From positions 1,488,001 to 1,552,000 of the forward strand of contig OY729430.1 in the NCBI GenBank assembly GCA_963422415.1: a DNA stretch of 64,000 nucleotides, written 5' to 3'. Below the pieces are notes generated by a model. It did not search any database, was not told where the DNA came from, and saw only the letters and a list, made by a program, of their open reading frames with translations. This DNA comes from Bin34 sp963422415. GTDB lineage: Bacteria > Chloroflexota > Anaerolineae > Caldilineales > Caldilineaceae. This document shows, piece by piece, positions 55,449 to 64,000 of the stretch; position 1 is the first letter of the stretch; each line of letters begins with the position of its first letter. A program made the position numbers and the translations under genes.

Positions 55449-56260
55449 GCACATTGGAAATCAAGGACCTGCATGCGCGGGTGGAGGAGGAGGAAATTCT
55501 CAAAGGGGTCTCCCTGACCTTGGAGGCGGGACAGATTCACGCCATGATGGGCAGGAACGGTTCGGGCAAGTCCACGTTGGCGTATGTGCTGGCGGGACAT
55601 CCCAATTACGAGGTGACTCAGGGTGACATCCTGCTGGATGGCGAAAGCATCCTGGAGCTGGAACCGGATGCACGATGTCAAGCCGGTCTCTTTTTGGCCT
55701 TTCAATACCCGGTGGCCGTGCCGGGGGTGAGCGTGGCGAATTTTCTGCGCACGGCGGTTTCCAATGTGCGAGGCTACACGCGAGAGGAGCAGGAGCGGAG
55801 TGGAGCCGCGGGCGTGGTGGGTTCGCATCTGATGCCCATGCGCAAGTTTCGCCGGGAACTGAATGCCAAGATGGACGAGTTTCAGGTGGACCCGAGTTTT
55901 GCCCGCCGGTATCTCAACGAGGGGTTCTCCGGGGGCGAAAAGAAGCGGACCGAGGTCCTGCAGATGGCCATGCTGGAGCCGAAGTTTGCCATCTTGGACG
56001 AATCGGATTCGGGACTGGACATCGACGCTCTGCAGGTAGTGGCGGAAGGCATCAACAAGCTGGCCACCGAAGACCGCGGCTTTCTCCTGATTACCCACTA
56101 CCAGCGGATGCTCAACTTTGTCGTGCCCGACTATGTCAGCATTTTTCATGACGGGCGCATCGTGATGACCGGGGGGCCGGAAGTGGCCCATTTGCTGGAA
56201 GAGAAGGGATATGTTTGGGTGGAGGAAAAGTTCGGGACGCCCGCGGCGGCCCTTGTCTGA
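55445..56260 (+). CDS. sufC: Fe-S cluster assembly ATPase SufC
   Basis: A 271-residue ABC-type ATPase. GRNGSGKST is Walker A, FSGGEKKRTEVLQ the signature and ILDESDSGLDIDAL the Walker B/D-loop. It is soluble and forms a complex with SufB and SufD, driving cluster assembly. Its ATG overlaps the sufR stop, and AGGAG precedes it. sufB begins 30 bases later. Confidence 0.95.
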   Translation: MSTLEIKDLHARVEEEEILKGVSLTLEAGQIHAMMGRNGSGKSTLAYVLAGHPNYEVTQGDILLDGESILELEPDARCQAGLFLAFQYPVAVPGVSVANFLRTAVSNVRGYTREEQERSGAAGVVGSHLMPMRKFRRELNAKMDEFQVDPSFARRYLNEGFSGGEKKRTEVLQMAMLEPKFAILDESDSGLDIDALQVVAEGINKLATEDRGFLLITHYQRMLNFVVPDYVSIFHDGRIVMTGGPEVAHLLEEKGYVWVEEKFGTPAAALV

Positions 56261-56290
56261 CTTGGAACGCAACGCTAAGGAGTGCATGCC

Positions 56291-57706
56291 ATGGCAACCA
56301 TCGCTGATCAACAATATCTGACGGGAATCAAGGACGACTACGAATTTGGCTTCCATGACGACGTAAAGGGTGTTTTCAAGACCGAGAAGGGAATCAACCA
56401 CGAGGTCGTGGAGCAGATCTCGGTCATCAAGCAAGAACCGGAATGGATGCGACAATTCCGGCACGAGGCCTTGGACATTTTCTTGGCCAAAAGCATGCCG
56501 GGCTGGGGCGCGGATCTCAGCGGCATCGACTTCGCCAACATCCACTACTATCTGCGGCCCACCGAGAACCAGGGCAAGACTTGGGACGATGTGCCCGAGG
56601 ACATCAAGACCACCTTTGATCGGCTGGGCATTCCCGAAGCGGAGCGCAAGTTTCTGGCCGGGGTAGGGGCGCAATACGACTCCGAAGTTGTGTACCATTC
56701 GCTGCAGGAGCAGTGGGAAAAGGATGGCGTCATCTTTCTGGACATGGACAATGGACTGCGCGAGCACGAGGACATCGTCAAGGAGTACTTTGCTACCATC
56801 ATTCCGGCGGCGGACAACAAGTTCGCCGCTCTCAACAGCGCTGTCTGGAGCGGCGGCAGTTTCGTCTATATCCCGAAAGGGGTGCACATGGACATTCCGC
56901 TGCAGGCCTACTTCCGCATCAACGCGGAAAACATGGGGCAGTTCGAGCGGACGCTGATCATCGCGGAAGAAGGGTCCAGCATGCATTATGTGGAAGGATG
57001 CACGGCCCCCATCTATTCCTCCAACAGTCTGCACAGCGCCGTAGTGGAAATCATGGTGAAGGAAAAGGCGCGTTGCCGCTACACTACCATCCAGAATTGG
57101 AGCACCGACGTCTACAACCTGGTCACGAAGCGGGCCATGGTAGAGGCGGCAGGCACGATGGAGTGGATCGACGGCAATCTGGGCAGCAAGGTCACGATGA
57201 AATATCCGGCGGTCTATATGATGGGACCCAAGGCCCACGGCGAGATTTTGTCCATTGCCTTTGCGGGCACCGGTCAGCATCAGGATGCAGGGGCCAAGGT
57301 CGTGCATGCCGCTTCTCACACCACGTCCAAGATTGTTTCCAAGTCCATCTCCAAGGATGGCGGGCGTGCCAGCTACAGAGGGTTGCTCAAGGTGGCCGAG
57401 GGCGCGCACCACAGCAGCAGCAGCGTGGTGTGCGATGCCCTGCTGTTGGACGAGGAGAGTCGATCCGACACCTATCCCTACATCGAGATCGAAGAGGACG
57501 ATGTAAAGGTGGGCCATGAGGCGTCGGTGAGCCGCATTGGGGAAGAGCAGCTCTTCTATCTGAAGAGCCGGGGCATTGGCGAAGACGAGGCTGCGGCCAT
57601 GATCGTGGGCGGTTTCATCGAACCACTGGTCAAGGAACTGCCCATGGAGTACGCCGTGGAAATGAACCGGCTGATTCAGTTGCAGATGGAAGGCAGCATC
57701 GGTTGA
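56291..57706 (+). CDS. sufB: Fe-S cluster assembly scaffold SufB
   Basis: A 471-residue beta-helical scaffold. Landmarks are PEWMRQFRHEALDIF, YYLRPTENQGKTWDDVP, LNSAVWSGGSFVYIPKGVH and, near the C-terminus, EEDDVKVGHEASVSRIGEEQLFYL. Clusters are built at its interface with SufD, supplied with sulfur by SufS/SufU. The ATG at 56291 has AAGGAG 8 bases upstream; the GTG at 56282 is a less likely start. It overlaps sufD by one base. Confidence 0.96.
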   Translation: MATIADQQYLTGIKDDYEFGFHDDVKGVFKTEKGINHEVVEQISVIKQEPEWMRQFRHEALDIFLAKSMPGWGADLSGIDFANIHYYLRPTENQGKTWDDVPEDIKTTFDRLGIPEAERKFLAGVGAQYDSEVVYHSLQEQWEKDGVIFLDMDNGLREHEDIVKEYFATIIPAADNKFAALNSAVWSGGSFVYIPKGVHMDIPLQAYFRINAENMGQFERTLIIAEEGSSMHYVEGCTAPIYSSNSLHSAVVEIMVKEKARCRYTTIQNWSTDVYNLVTKRAMVEAAGTMEWIDGNLGSKVTMKYPAVYMMGPKAHGEILSIAFAGTGQHQDAGAKVVHAASHTTSKIVSKSISKDGGRASYRGLLKVAEGAHHSSSSVVCDALLLDEESRSDTYPYIEIEEDDVKVGHEASVSRIGEEQLFYLKSRGIGEDEAAAMIVGGFIEPLVKELPMEYAVEMNRLIQLQMEGSIG

Positions 57707-59085
57707 TGCCAGTCCCCATCTCCCATCCACACCACGTAGAACTACCCATGCTGAATGACTTGCGGGCCGGGCCGGACACCGTTGCCGCGTCGGGCCCTAC
57801 ATTGGATCAGGCGCTGGCCCTGTCGCAGGAACGGGAGGAACCCGAGTGGATGCGGGACTTCCGGGTGGCCGCCTGGGGCCAGTATGAAAGCATGGAATGG
57901 CCGTCGTTGACGGACGAAGCATGGCGGCGTACCCGTCTGACGGGTCTGCGTCTGCGCAATTTTCGGTACAGTGCACCGTGTGGCGTGCAGATTGCGGAAG
58001 AGGATCTGTCTCCCGCCCTGCACGCGGAAAAGGCGGAGCTGGACAGCGCGGCCACCCTGCTTTTCGAGGACGGCAATCTGCTCCACGCGGAAGGTCGTCG
58101 GGATCTGGCGGCCCAGACAGGGGTGGTCTTTCAGGAGTTGACCGCGGCATTGCACGACCATGCGGACTTGGTACAGGCACACTTCATGCAGCGAGCGGTG
58201 CCCGTAGACACCAATGTGTTCACGGCGTTGCACGGGGCCCTGTGGGACTCGGGAGCCTTTGTGTATGTGCCCCCCAACGTGGACGTGCAACTGCCCTTGC
58301 AGGTCATTTCACATCAGACGGCAGGTCATGCCGGCTTTCATCATTCGCTCATTGTGCTGGGCACCAATGCCCGGGTCACCGTGGTAGACGGCCTGTTGGG
58401 CGCGGAGCGAGGTCTGCAGAACTCGGTGGTGGAGATAGTGCAGGGAGCCAATTCCCAGCTGCGGTACATGAATCTGCAGGATCTGGATCTCACGGCCTGG
58501 AACCTGATGTGCGGGCGAGCCGCCATGGGCCGGGACGCGGATTTGCGTTGGATCCAGGTCAGTTGGGGCAGTCTGCTGACCAAGGCTTTCCTGGATCTGG
58601 AACTGAACGAACCAGGTGGCCATGCCGAGTTGCTGGGCATCTACTTCCCCACGCTGCGCCAGCATATTGACCATCAGACCTTGCAGCATCACCGCGCTCC
58701 GCACTGCTTCAGCGACCTGCTGTTCAATGGGGCCTTGAAGGATCGGGCCCGCAGTGTCTACATGGGCAGCATCCGGGTGGATTCCGCGGCCCAGCAGACC
58801 GATGCATTTCAGCGCAACGGCAACTTGCTGCTGGACAGCAGTGTGCGGGCGGACAGTATTCCCGGGTTGGAGATAGAGGCCAATGACGTGCGTTGCACTC
58901 ACGCGGCCACGGCCGCCCAGGTGGAAGACGAATACGTCTTCTATCTGATGGCGCGCGGCTTGTCCCGCGCGCAGGCGGAACGCATGATCGTCCAGGGCTT
59001 CTTTCAGGCGGTCTTGGAGCGGGTACCCGTGGAGAGCGTGGTCCGCAAGCTGGAACAGGTCATTGAACGCAAGATAGGCGGTTGA
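57706..59085 (+). CDS. sufD: Fe-S cluster assembly protein SufD
   Basis: A 459-residue paralogue of SufB. LWDSGAFVYVPPNVDVQLPL, VVDGLLGAERGLQNSVVEI and EIEANDVRCTHAATAAQVEDE are family blocks. The N-terminal arm REEPEWMRDFRVAAW shows the SufB/SufD-type helix. It completes the SufBCD complex. The ATG at 57706 overlaps the sufB stop by one base; TTG 57703 is an alternative. It ends 9 bases before sufS. Confidence 0.93.
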   Translation: MPVPISHPHHVELPMLNDLRAGPDTVAASGPTLDQALALSQEREEPEWMRDFRVAAWGQYESMEWPSLTDEAWRRTRLTGLRLRNFRYSAPCGVQIAEEDLSPALHAEKAELDSAATLLFEDGNLLHAEGRRDLAAQTGVVFQELTAALHDHADLVQAHFMQRAVPVDTNVFTALHGALWDSGAFVYVPPNVDVQLPLQVISHQTAGHAGFHHSLIVLGTNARVTVVDGLLGAERGLQNSVVEIVQGANSQLRYMNLQDLDLTAWNLMCGRAAMGRDADLRWIQVSWGSLLTKAFLDLELNEPGGHAELLGIYFPTLRQHIDHQTLQHHRAPHCFSDLLFNGALKDRARSVYMGSIRVDSAAQQTDAFQRNGNLLLDSSVRADSIPGLEIEANDVRCTHAATAAQVEDEYVFYLMARGLSRAQAERMIVQGFFQAVLERVPVESVVRKLEQVIERKIGG

Positions 59086-59094
59086 AGCAGGCTT

Positions 59095-60360
59095 ATGTCT
59101 CACGTTTCCCCTGCGATCCTGTCCGCTTCTCCCCTTGACGGTGTGGATTGGGCGGTAGTGCGCAGCCAGTTTCCCATCTTGGATCGGGAGATCCATCCCC
59201 AGACCCGCTTGGTCTATCTGGACAACGCGGCCAGCAGCCAAAAGCCGGCGGTCGTGCTGCAAGCCATGGATCGGTACTACCGTACGACACACTCCAATGT
59301 GCATCGGGGAGTGCATACCATGAGCGAGGAAGCCACCGCGCTCTACGAAGAGGCCCGTGTCGCGGCGGCTCGGCTGATTCACGCGCCCGACCCGCACACC
59401 TGTATCTACGTGCGCAACACCACGGAAGCCCTCAACCTGGTGGCCCACGCTTGGGGTCGAGCCAATCTGGGACCCGGTGATCAGGTGATTTCCACGCAGA
59501 TGGAACATCACAGCAACATTGTGCCTTGGCAGATCCTGCGGGATGAGCTGGGCTTTGCCTTGGACTTTGTGCCGGTCACGGATGAAGGAATGCTGGATCT
59601 GGCGGCCTATCACTCCCTGCTGAGCGAAAAAACCAAGCTGGTGACGTTCACCCATGTCAGCAACGTGGTAGGCACCATCAATCCGGTCAAGGAAATCGCG
59701 GCGGCGGCCCACGAGATGGGTGCTCAAGTTCTGGTGGATGGGGCTCAGAGCGTGCCGCATATTCCTGTGAATGTCCAAGACTTGGATGTGGATTTCTACG
59801 CCTACAGCGGCCACAAGATGTGTGGACCCACGGGCATTGGTCTGCTGTGGGCTCGGCGGGAGCTGCTGCAACACATGCCGCCGTTCATGGGAGGCGGCGA
59901 AATGATCCGGGAGGTCACCTTGGAGCGCAGTCGCTGGAACGAACTGCCGTACAAGTTCGAAGCCGGAACCCCTGCGATCGCGGAAGCCATCGGCTTAGGG
60001 GCGGCGGCTACCTTCCTTATGGATTTGGGCTTGGCCAACGTAGCCGCTCACAGCGCTGACCTGACGACCTATGCCTATGAGCGTCTGAGCGAGGTCGAAG
60101 GAGTGCGTATCTTGGGCCCTGGCCCAGAGTCGCGCATGGGGCTGGTCGCCTTTCATATGGAGGGTATTCACCCCCATGACCTGTCTGCGATACTGGATCA
60201 GAATGGCGTGGCCATTCGGGCCGGCCATCACTGTGCGCAGCCGTTGCATCAACGATACAGTCTGATCGCCACCTCGCGGGCCAGTTTTTATCTCTACAAC
60301 ACCAAAGATGACGTGGACCTGCTGGTGCAAGGCATGGAACGTGCCAGCGAAATATTTTAG
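59095..60360 (+). CDS. sufS: Cysteine desulfurase SufS
   Basis: A 421-residue class II cysteine desulfurase that releases sulfur from cysteine as a persulfide. The PLP lysine is Lys241 in YSGHKMCGP and the catalytic Cys379 lies in RAGHHCAQP. THSNVHRGVHTMSEEAT and RNTTEALNLV are typical early motifs. Since the organism has tRNA-Sec, this enzyme could also act on selenocysteine, as SufS does in other species, but that is only family knowledge. It is followed after 26 bases by sufU, its usual sulfur acceptor. Confidence 0.95.
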   Translation: MSHVSPAILSASPLDGVDWAVVRSQFPILDREIHPQTRLVYLDNAASSQKPAVVLQAMDRYYRTTHSNVHRGVHTMSEEATALYEEARVAAARLIHAPDPHTCIYVRNTTEALNLVAHAWGRANLGPGDQVISTQMEHHSNIVPWQILRDELGFALDFVPVTDEGMLDLAAYHSLLSEKTKLVTFTHVSNVVGTINPVKEIAAAAHEMGAQVLVDGAQSVPHIPVNVQDLDVDFYAYSGHKMCGPTGIGLLWARRELLQHMPPFMGGGEMIREVTLERSRWNELPYKFEAGTPAIAEAIGLGAAATFLMDLGLANVAAHSADLTTYAYERLSEVEGVRILGPGPESRMGLVAFHMEGIHPHDLSAILDQNGVAIRAGHHCAQPLHQRYSLIATSRASFYLYNTKDDVDLLVQGMERASEIF

Positions 60361-60386
60361 ACAGGAACATCCAGAAGACGAATCTT

Positions 60387-60767
60387 ATGGACCAGCTGTA
60401 TCGCGAAGCGATCATCGATCACTACAAATATCCCCGCCACAAGGGGGAGCTGGAGAAGCCGGACTACAAGGCGCATGATCACAACCCTTTCTGCGGGGAT
60501 GAACTTACCATTGCCGTGAAGGTAGACGACGAAGACATCATCCGCGAAGTGGCCTTTGCGGGCCAAGGCTGTGCCATTAGCCAAGCGGCGGCTTCCATGC
60601 TCATGGAGGAGATTCTGAATGAGCCGCTGGATGAGGTGAAGTCCCTGAATCGGGACGACATTCTGGAAATGTTGGGCATCGAGATTGGGCCCGTGCGCAT
60701 GAAGTGTGCCCTGCTTTCCCTCAAGGTGCTGAAAAAGGGCGTATATGGATTGGACGAGTGGGATTGA
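60387..60767 (+). CDS. sufU: Sulfur-transfer protein SufU
   Basis: A 126-residue IscU-fold protein. Cys36 (NPFCGDEL), Cys62 (GQGCAIS) and Cys107 (RMKCALL) with Asp38 form the zinc/sulfur-acceptor site. It accepts sulfur from SufS rather than serving as a scaffold. The chain is shorter than the ~145 residues of Bacillus SufU, apparently by a shortened insertion between Cys62 and Cys107. It lies between sufS and the Rieske gene in the same transcript. Confidence 0.92.
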   Translation: MDQLYREAIIDHYKYPRHKGELEKPDYKAHDHNPFCGDELTIAVKVDDEDIIREVAFAGQGCAISQAAASMLMEEILNEPLDEVKSLNRDDILEMLGIEIGPVRMKCALLSLKVLKKGVYGLDEWD

Positions 60768-60789
60768 AGGAAACCAAAGGAAGGGAGAC

Positions 60790-61107
60790 ATGGCGGAATA
60801 CATCCATGTAGCCAAACTGGCGGAATTGCCGCCGGGCAGTTCCAAGCTGGTGGAGTACGGTTTGTATCGTATCGCCATCTTCAACCTAGACGGCGAACTT
60901 TACGCTCTGGAAGACATGTGCACCCATGACGGAGGGCCGCTGGTTGACGGGCGCATTCTGGAAGGTTGCCAGGTGGAATGTCCTCGCCACGGGGCCCGCT
61001 TTGACATCAAGACGGGCAATGCCCTGTGCATGCCGGCGTTCATGCCCACGCCGACGTATGAAGTGAAGATTGAAGGCGACGATATCATGGTCGCCGCACC
61101 CCAGTGA
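60790..61107 (+). CDS. Rieske-type [2Fe-2S] ferredoxin
   Basis: A 105-residue protein with both Rieske motifs, CTHDGGP (Cys44, His46) and CPRHGARFD (Cys64, His67). It resembles soluble non-haem dioxygenase ferredoxins often found at this place in suf operons of actinobacteria and related groups. It may carry electrons to, or receive clusters from, the SUF complex. The ATG at 60790 follows GGAAGGGAG; the longer frame from 60745 overlaps sufU. Confidence 0.93.
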   Translation: MAEYIHVAKLAELPPGSSKLVEYGLYRIAIFNLDGELYALEDMCTHDGGPLVDGRILEGCQVECPRHGARFDIKTGNALCMPAFMPTPTYEVKIEGDDIMVAAPQ

Positions 61108-61134
61108 CCCGTGACGCGCCGAGGAGTCGTGCCT

Positions 61135-61443
61135 ATGCCCACCAAAGAGGAAGTGCTTCAGGTCTTGCAGGAAAAAGTAGTGGATCCGGAACTTTTCATG
61201 AATGTTGTGGATCTGGGGCTAATCTACGAGGTGGAGGTGACCGAGGATGCCGTTGCCGAGGTCACCATGACCTTGACCAGCCCAGGATGTCCAGCCGGTC
61301 CACAGATCATAAAGTCGGTGCAGGATGAAGCGCAGCAGGCCTATCCGGAACTGGAACGGGTCAATGTGCATCTGGTCTGGACCCCTTTCTGGAATCCCGA
61401 CATGATGTCCGACGAAGCCCGGGACGAGCTCGGCATCTACTAG
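61135..61443 (+). CDS. sufT: MIP18/DUF59 family protein SufT
   Basis: A 102-residue protein with the DUF59 motifs VDPELFMNVVDLGLIY and VTMTLTSPGCPAGPQI, including the conserved Cys52. Relatives help mature Fe-S proteins. It is the last gene of the suf operon; GAGGAG lies about 10 bases before the ATG at 61135. A strong dyad follows the stop. Confidence 0.92.
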   Translation: MPTKEEVLQVLQEKVVDPELFMNVVDLGLIYEVEVTEDAVAEVTMTLTSPGCPAGPQIIKSVQDEAQQAYPELERVNVHLVWTPFWNPDMMSDEARDELGIY

Positions 61444-61444
61444 C

Positions 61445-61469
61445 TCCTGCGACCGGGGGCGTCGCAGGA
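61445..61469. terminator. Hairpin between convergent sufT and the repeat-protein gene
   Basis: TCCTGCGAC and GTCGCAGGA pair around CGGGGGC, just after the sufT stop. It has no T-run, so a role as terminator is only positional; it may serve both directions. Confidence 0.45.
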
Positions 61470-61504
61470 CCGCGTGCGAGCCCTATGCGTTTCTGGCGCC
61501 CCCG

Positions 61505-62875
61505 TCACGGTTTGGCGTCTTGGAGCGCGTTCAGGATTGTCCCACCTCGGGCGGCATCCTCTTCCAGTACCTGGGCTAGGTTGGCCCAAGCGGTCGAGAG
61601 GGCCCGTTGACTTTGCCATTGTGCCAAGGCACAGACCCGCAGGAACCAAGTGCAGAGCGAGATTTTCTCGGCTGCGGGGGCCTCGGGTTTCCGCTGAATC
61701 AGGGTGCGCAACACAGTCACATAGGGCAGCTGCGAGAGGGACGTGGCAATGGATGCGGGATGGAAGTCTGTCGGGTCCAAGGAAGAAGAGCGATGCATTC
61801 CATCCAGCGCTTCGGGTCTTTCGGATGGCGGCTGCCACTGCCAGAGTTCGGGAGCCAGCAGTTGATAACTTTCCGGATATTGTACAATCCGGCGATCCGG
61901 CGGGAAATGGGACAGGGTGTAACTCAGATGCCAGCGGACCCAGTCGCACTTGCATTCGGGGTGCCCTGCGCGGAGCGGGGATTCGCCATTCACATCGGGG
62001 TCGCACGAAATTTTCTGCAGATGCCGGATCCCTTGGCGGAAGCCATACCCTACCCACAGCCCGTCGTCGGGCTGGGCCTCATGGGTCCAGAGCCAGTGGG
62101 CCACTCCGTTCTTGTCAAAGCCCAAGAAGTGCGCCACGGCATTCGGGAACAAGGTCGGAGGGACGTAGCGACCCCCAAGGAGGCGCATTTTCCGTAGCCC
62201 GCGCCGCGCCGCGTCCGACAGCTCGGGATCCAGGTAGAGACTCTGGCTCAGAATGTAAAGGATGCGTTCCCCGAGCGGGGATTTCAAGGCTGCCACTGCA
62301 TCCAAGGCCTGCAGGCCCACCTCGCGCTGGCGGCTGTATGCCATTGTGTGCAGGAGATCTGCGGCATTCTTGACCTTCACGTGTGGCAGCAGATCCAGGA
62401 TGTATTGCCGGTGCTGGGAATCCAGTTGCGCGAATTGCTCGGTGTACTCGATCAAGATGCCCGGGAACCGGCCTTGTGCGGCGAAGGCATCCTGCATGCT
62501 GGACAGGATAACGCCGTCCACATCCGAGATGTCTTGTACAAATCCCGGATCCACCGGTCTGTGCAGGAAGTCCTGCAGGATGGTTACCGCGGCGAAACGC
62601 GTATGGGCTGACAGCTCCTTGTTTAGCGTCTGCTGCAGCAGACGCTGTTCCGTGACGGGGCGAGGCAGCCGTTGGGCCAGAAGCCCCAATCCACCCCGCA
62701 GCTGGCTGTCGGCTTCCGGCAGCAGTTGCAGCAGAGCGGTCAGCAACACGGGCGCTGGATAGCGCTCAAGAAGAGTCTCGGCCTTGTTCATCATCTCCGC
62801 TTGCGAATCGGCATTCCCCAATTCCTGCAGGGCGATGGCTGCGCGCTCAACGAGGGACTGACGGCGAGGATTCAT
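61505..62875 (-). CDS. HEAT-repeat-like protein of unknown function
   Basis: A 456-residue protein from ATG 62875. Regular amphipathic helices are evident, such as HTMAYSRQREVGLQALDAVAA and DAARRGLRKMRLLGG, suggestive of HEAT repeats. The C-terminal half is Trp/His/Pro-rich (HECKCDW-type segment GHPECKCDWVRWHLS, then EAPAAEKISLCTWFLRVCAL). No signal peptide, transmembrane or catalytic motif is seen. It is convergent with the suf operon and stands alone. I do not recognise the family; longer frames starting at 63370 are artefacts of the upstream region. Confidence 0.75.
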   Translation of the reverse strand: MNPRRQSLVERAAIALQELGNADSQAEMMNKAETLLERYPAPVLLTALLQLLPEADSQLRGGLGLLAQRLPRPVTEQRLLQQTLNKELSAHTRFAAVTILQDFLHRPVDPGFVQDISDVDGVILSSMQDAFAAQGRFPGILIEYTEQFAQLDSQHRQYILDLLPHVKVKNAADLLHTMAYSRQREVGLQALDAVAALKSPLGERILYILSQSLYLDPELSDAARRGLRKMRLLGGRYVPPTLFPNAVAHFLGFDKNGVAHWLWTHEAQPDDGLWVGYGFRQGIRHLQKISCDPDVNGESPLRAGHPECKCDWVRWHLSYTLSHFPPDRRIVQYPESYQLLAPELWQWQPPSERPEALDGMHRSSSLDPTDFHPASIATSLSQLPYVTVLRTLIQRKPEAPAAEKISLCTWFLRVCALAQWQSQRALSTAWANLAQVLEEDAARGGTILNALQDAKP

Positions 62876-63192
62876 GGGAAGGCAGGTCAAATCAAAGGGT
62901 CTCGGCACCATCTTAGCAATTGCCGGGCCATTACCGATAGCCGAAGCGCTGTCTGATTGCACACGGCGGACTGAGAGTGAGCTGCGCCCACACGGGGCAG
63001 GCCAATGTCCGCCCTGCTCTGGCACATTGGACACCTGCCGGAGAAATCCACCGGTGCCGCCTTGCAATGTAGGAACGGCCAATCCATTTTGCTGCCTCTG
63101 TGCTCCCCTGTGGACCATCCCTTCCGATTTGGCGGAAAGGGCAGTCGAACGCAGAATAAAGATCTCCCAACCAAGGAAAAGGAAACCTACCA
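62876..63192. other. Divergent 317-bp intergenic region
   Basis: It lies between the minus-strand repeat-protein gene and the plus-strand Gfo/Idh gene and must hold both promoters. No clear -35/-10 pair or RNA element is recognised. A purine-rich AAGGAAAAGGAA precedes the Gfo/Idh ATG. Confidence 0.4.
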
Positions 63193-64000
63193 ATGAAGAT
63201 CTATCGCGTAGCTCTGTTGGGCTGTGGTGGTCGGGGGCAGGCACACGGCCGCGCTTACAAGACTCATCCTCGCACGGAATTGGTGGCCGTCTGCGACCTG
63301 GACATGGTCCGTTTGGAGGCCGTGGGTCAGAAATTGGACATCTCGGCTCGGTATCAGGATCTGGATGCAATGCTGGAGCGGGAGCGGCCGGACATTGTGG
63401 CTATTCCCACCGCTACACAGTTCCATTTTCCCTTGGCCATGCGATGTCTGGAACGGGGCTGCCATGTCGATGTGGAAAAGCCTATCGCGGAGCATTTGGA
63501 GCAAGCGGACACGCTGATGGCCTGCGCACAGGAGCTAAACCTGGAAATAGCGGTCCATCACCAATGGCGGACCAGTCCAGCCATGACAGCTGTGCAGACG
63601 GCCTTGGCAGAAGGTCGCATTGGGGAGCTTCGATTCATGTATGCCAGCGGCAAGGGATATTACGGCGGATATGGCTTGCCCAATATCGGGACTCACCTGC
63701 TGAATCAGCTGTTCTCTCTGGCAGGCCGTGTGCGATCGGTCAGTGGCCATGTTCTGACGGATGGCAGGGCGATTACGCCGGCGGACGTGTTGCTGGCTCC
63801 CCACGGCATGGGCATCATGGCTGGCGAGGATGTAACGGCTCTGCTGGAATTCGAGAATGGGATTTGCGCCACGTTGCTCCAGCACCGCTTTGAACGCATA
63901 GATCTTGGCGCTCACGTGGTGGAAGTGTATGGCAGCGAGGGGCGACTGCTGTGGCGACCTCACGGGGCCTTCTGGCTGCCCGGTCCCAATATTCCGCCCG
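63193..64000 (+). CDS. Gfo/Idh/MocA family oxidoreductase, cut by right edge
   Basis: The first 269 residues are visible. IYRVALLGCGGRGQAHGRAY is the Rossmann NAD(P) motif, VAVCDLDM the following strand, and HVDVEKPIAEH the EKP catalytic motif, fully conserved here, unlike the homologue at the left edge. The C-terminal substrate domain begins around 120. AGxxxH-type GTHLLNQLF near 176 fits the family's active-site His. It oxidises or reduces a sugar or polyol that cannot be named. The gene continues beyond the window. Confidence 0.9.
   Translation, partial: MKIYRVALLGCGGRGQAHGRAYKTHPRTELVAVCDLDMVRLEAVGQKLDISARYQDLDAMLERERPDIVAIPTATQFHFPLAMRCLERGCHVDVEKPIAEHLEQADTLMACAQELNLEIAVHHQWRTSPAMTAVQTALAEGRIGELRFMYASGKGYYGGYGLPNIGTHLLNQLFSLAGRVRSVSGHVLTDGRAITPADVLLAPHGMGIMAGEDVTALLEFENGICATLLQHRFERIDLGAHVVEVYGSEGRLLWRPHGAFWLPGPNIPP

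Noticed and set aside
55397..57730. 777-residue minus-strand frame across sufC/sufB
   Set aside because: It is the mirror of two well-conserved suf genes in high-GC DNA and shows no domain of its own.
58309..59874. 521-residue minus-strand frame across sufD/sufS
   Set aside because: Antisense shadow of conserved genes; no family motifs.

Overview
The window is a GC-rich bacterial chromosome segment. Its single rRNA operon, a YidC of the short Gram-positive (lipoprotein) type, a complete SUF operon and a catabolic gene content point to a free-living heterotroph. The 16S signature stretches look closest to Chloroflexota (possibly the Dehalococcoidia/SAR202 side) by eye. That placement is tentative: other uncultured phyla with similar catabolic genes are possible, and a database comparison of the 16S would settle it. 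Almost the whole window is chromosomal core. I see no insertion sequence, prophage or CRISPR array.

Layout. 1-4.8 kb (minus strand): a catabolic operon running GH88 unsaturated glucuronyl hydrolase, SDR dehydrogenase, Old Yellow Enzyme-type flavin reductase, zinc MetE-like alkyl/methyl transferase, and a Gfo/Idh/MocA oxidoreductase cut by the left edge. 4.8-6.9 kb: gene-poor DNA with one possible small gene and a terminator. 6.9-12.9 kb: PQQ-type sugar dehydrogenase, acyl-reductase-like SDR, Nudix hydrolase, HAD phosphatase, MBL hydrolase, biotin ligase. 13.5-17.1 kb: three-subunit biotin-dependent acyl-CoA carboxylase. 17.2-18.1 kb: PhyH dioxygenase. 18.1-23.2 kb: rrn operon (16S, tRNA-Ile, 23S, 5S) with long processing stems. 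23.4-28.9 kb: glmU, CorC/CNNM transporter, a Crp-family regulator, a degenerate polyprenyl-synthase-like gene and a CBS-less IMP dehydrogenase.

28.9-34.8 kb (minus strand): the classical origin-side block rpmH-rnpA-yidD-yidC-jag, a PfkB kinase, parA and parB. No dnaA is next to it; priA is divergent instead. 37.5-41.5 kb: a K+-type membrane pyrophosphatase, then an accessory pair (XRE-ImmA/IrrE protease plus a DUF4411 PIN-like protein). 42-48.1 kb (minus): a molybdopterin-domain protein, hydantoinase/oxoprolinase HyuA and HyuB, and a large helical-repeat protein. 48.4-53.4 kb (plus): an orphan UgpC-type ABC ATPase with a strong terminator, archaeal-type phosphoglycerate mutase, a sirtuin, a selenocysteine tRNA (tRNA-Sec, anticodon UCA) and an M32 carboxypeptidase. 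53.4-61.4 kb: an MFS permease, then sufR-sufC-sufB-sufD-sufS-sufU-Rieske-sufT behind two palindromic operator candidates. 61.5-64 kb: a second repeat protein and a second Gfo/Idh/MocA gene cut by the right edge.

The most notable points are tRNA-Sec, implying UGA recoding elsewhere in the genome; the GH88/OYE/MetE-like catabolic operon; the ImmA/IrrE-DUF4411 pair; the sufR operator; several strong non-terminator hairpins in leaders; and two genes whose family signature residues are missing (the prenyl-synthase-like gene and the GuaB flap).
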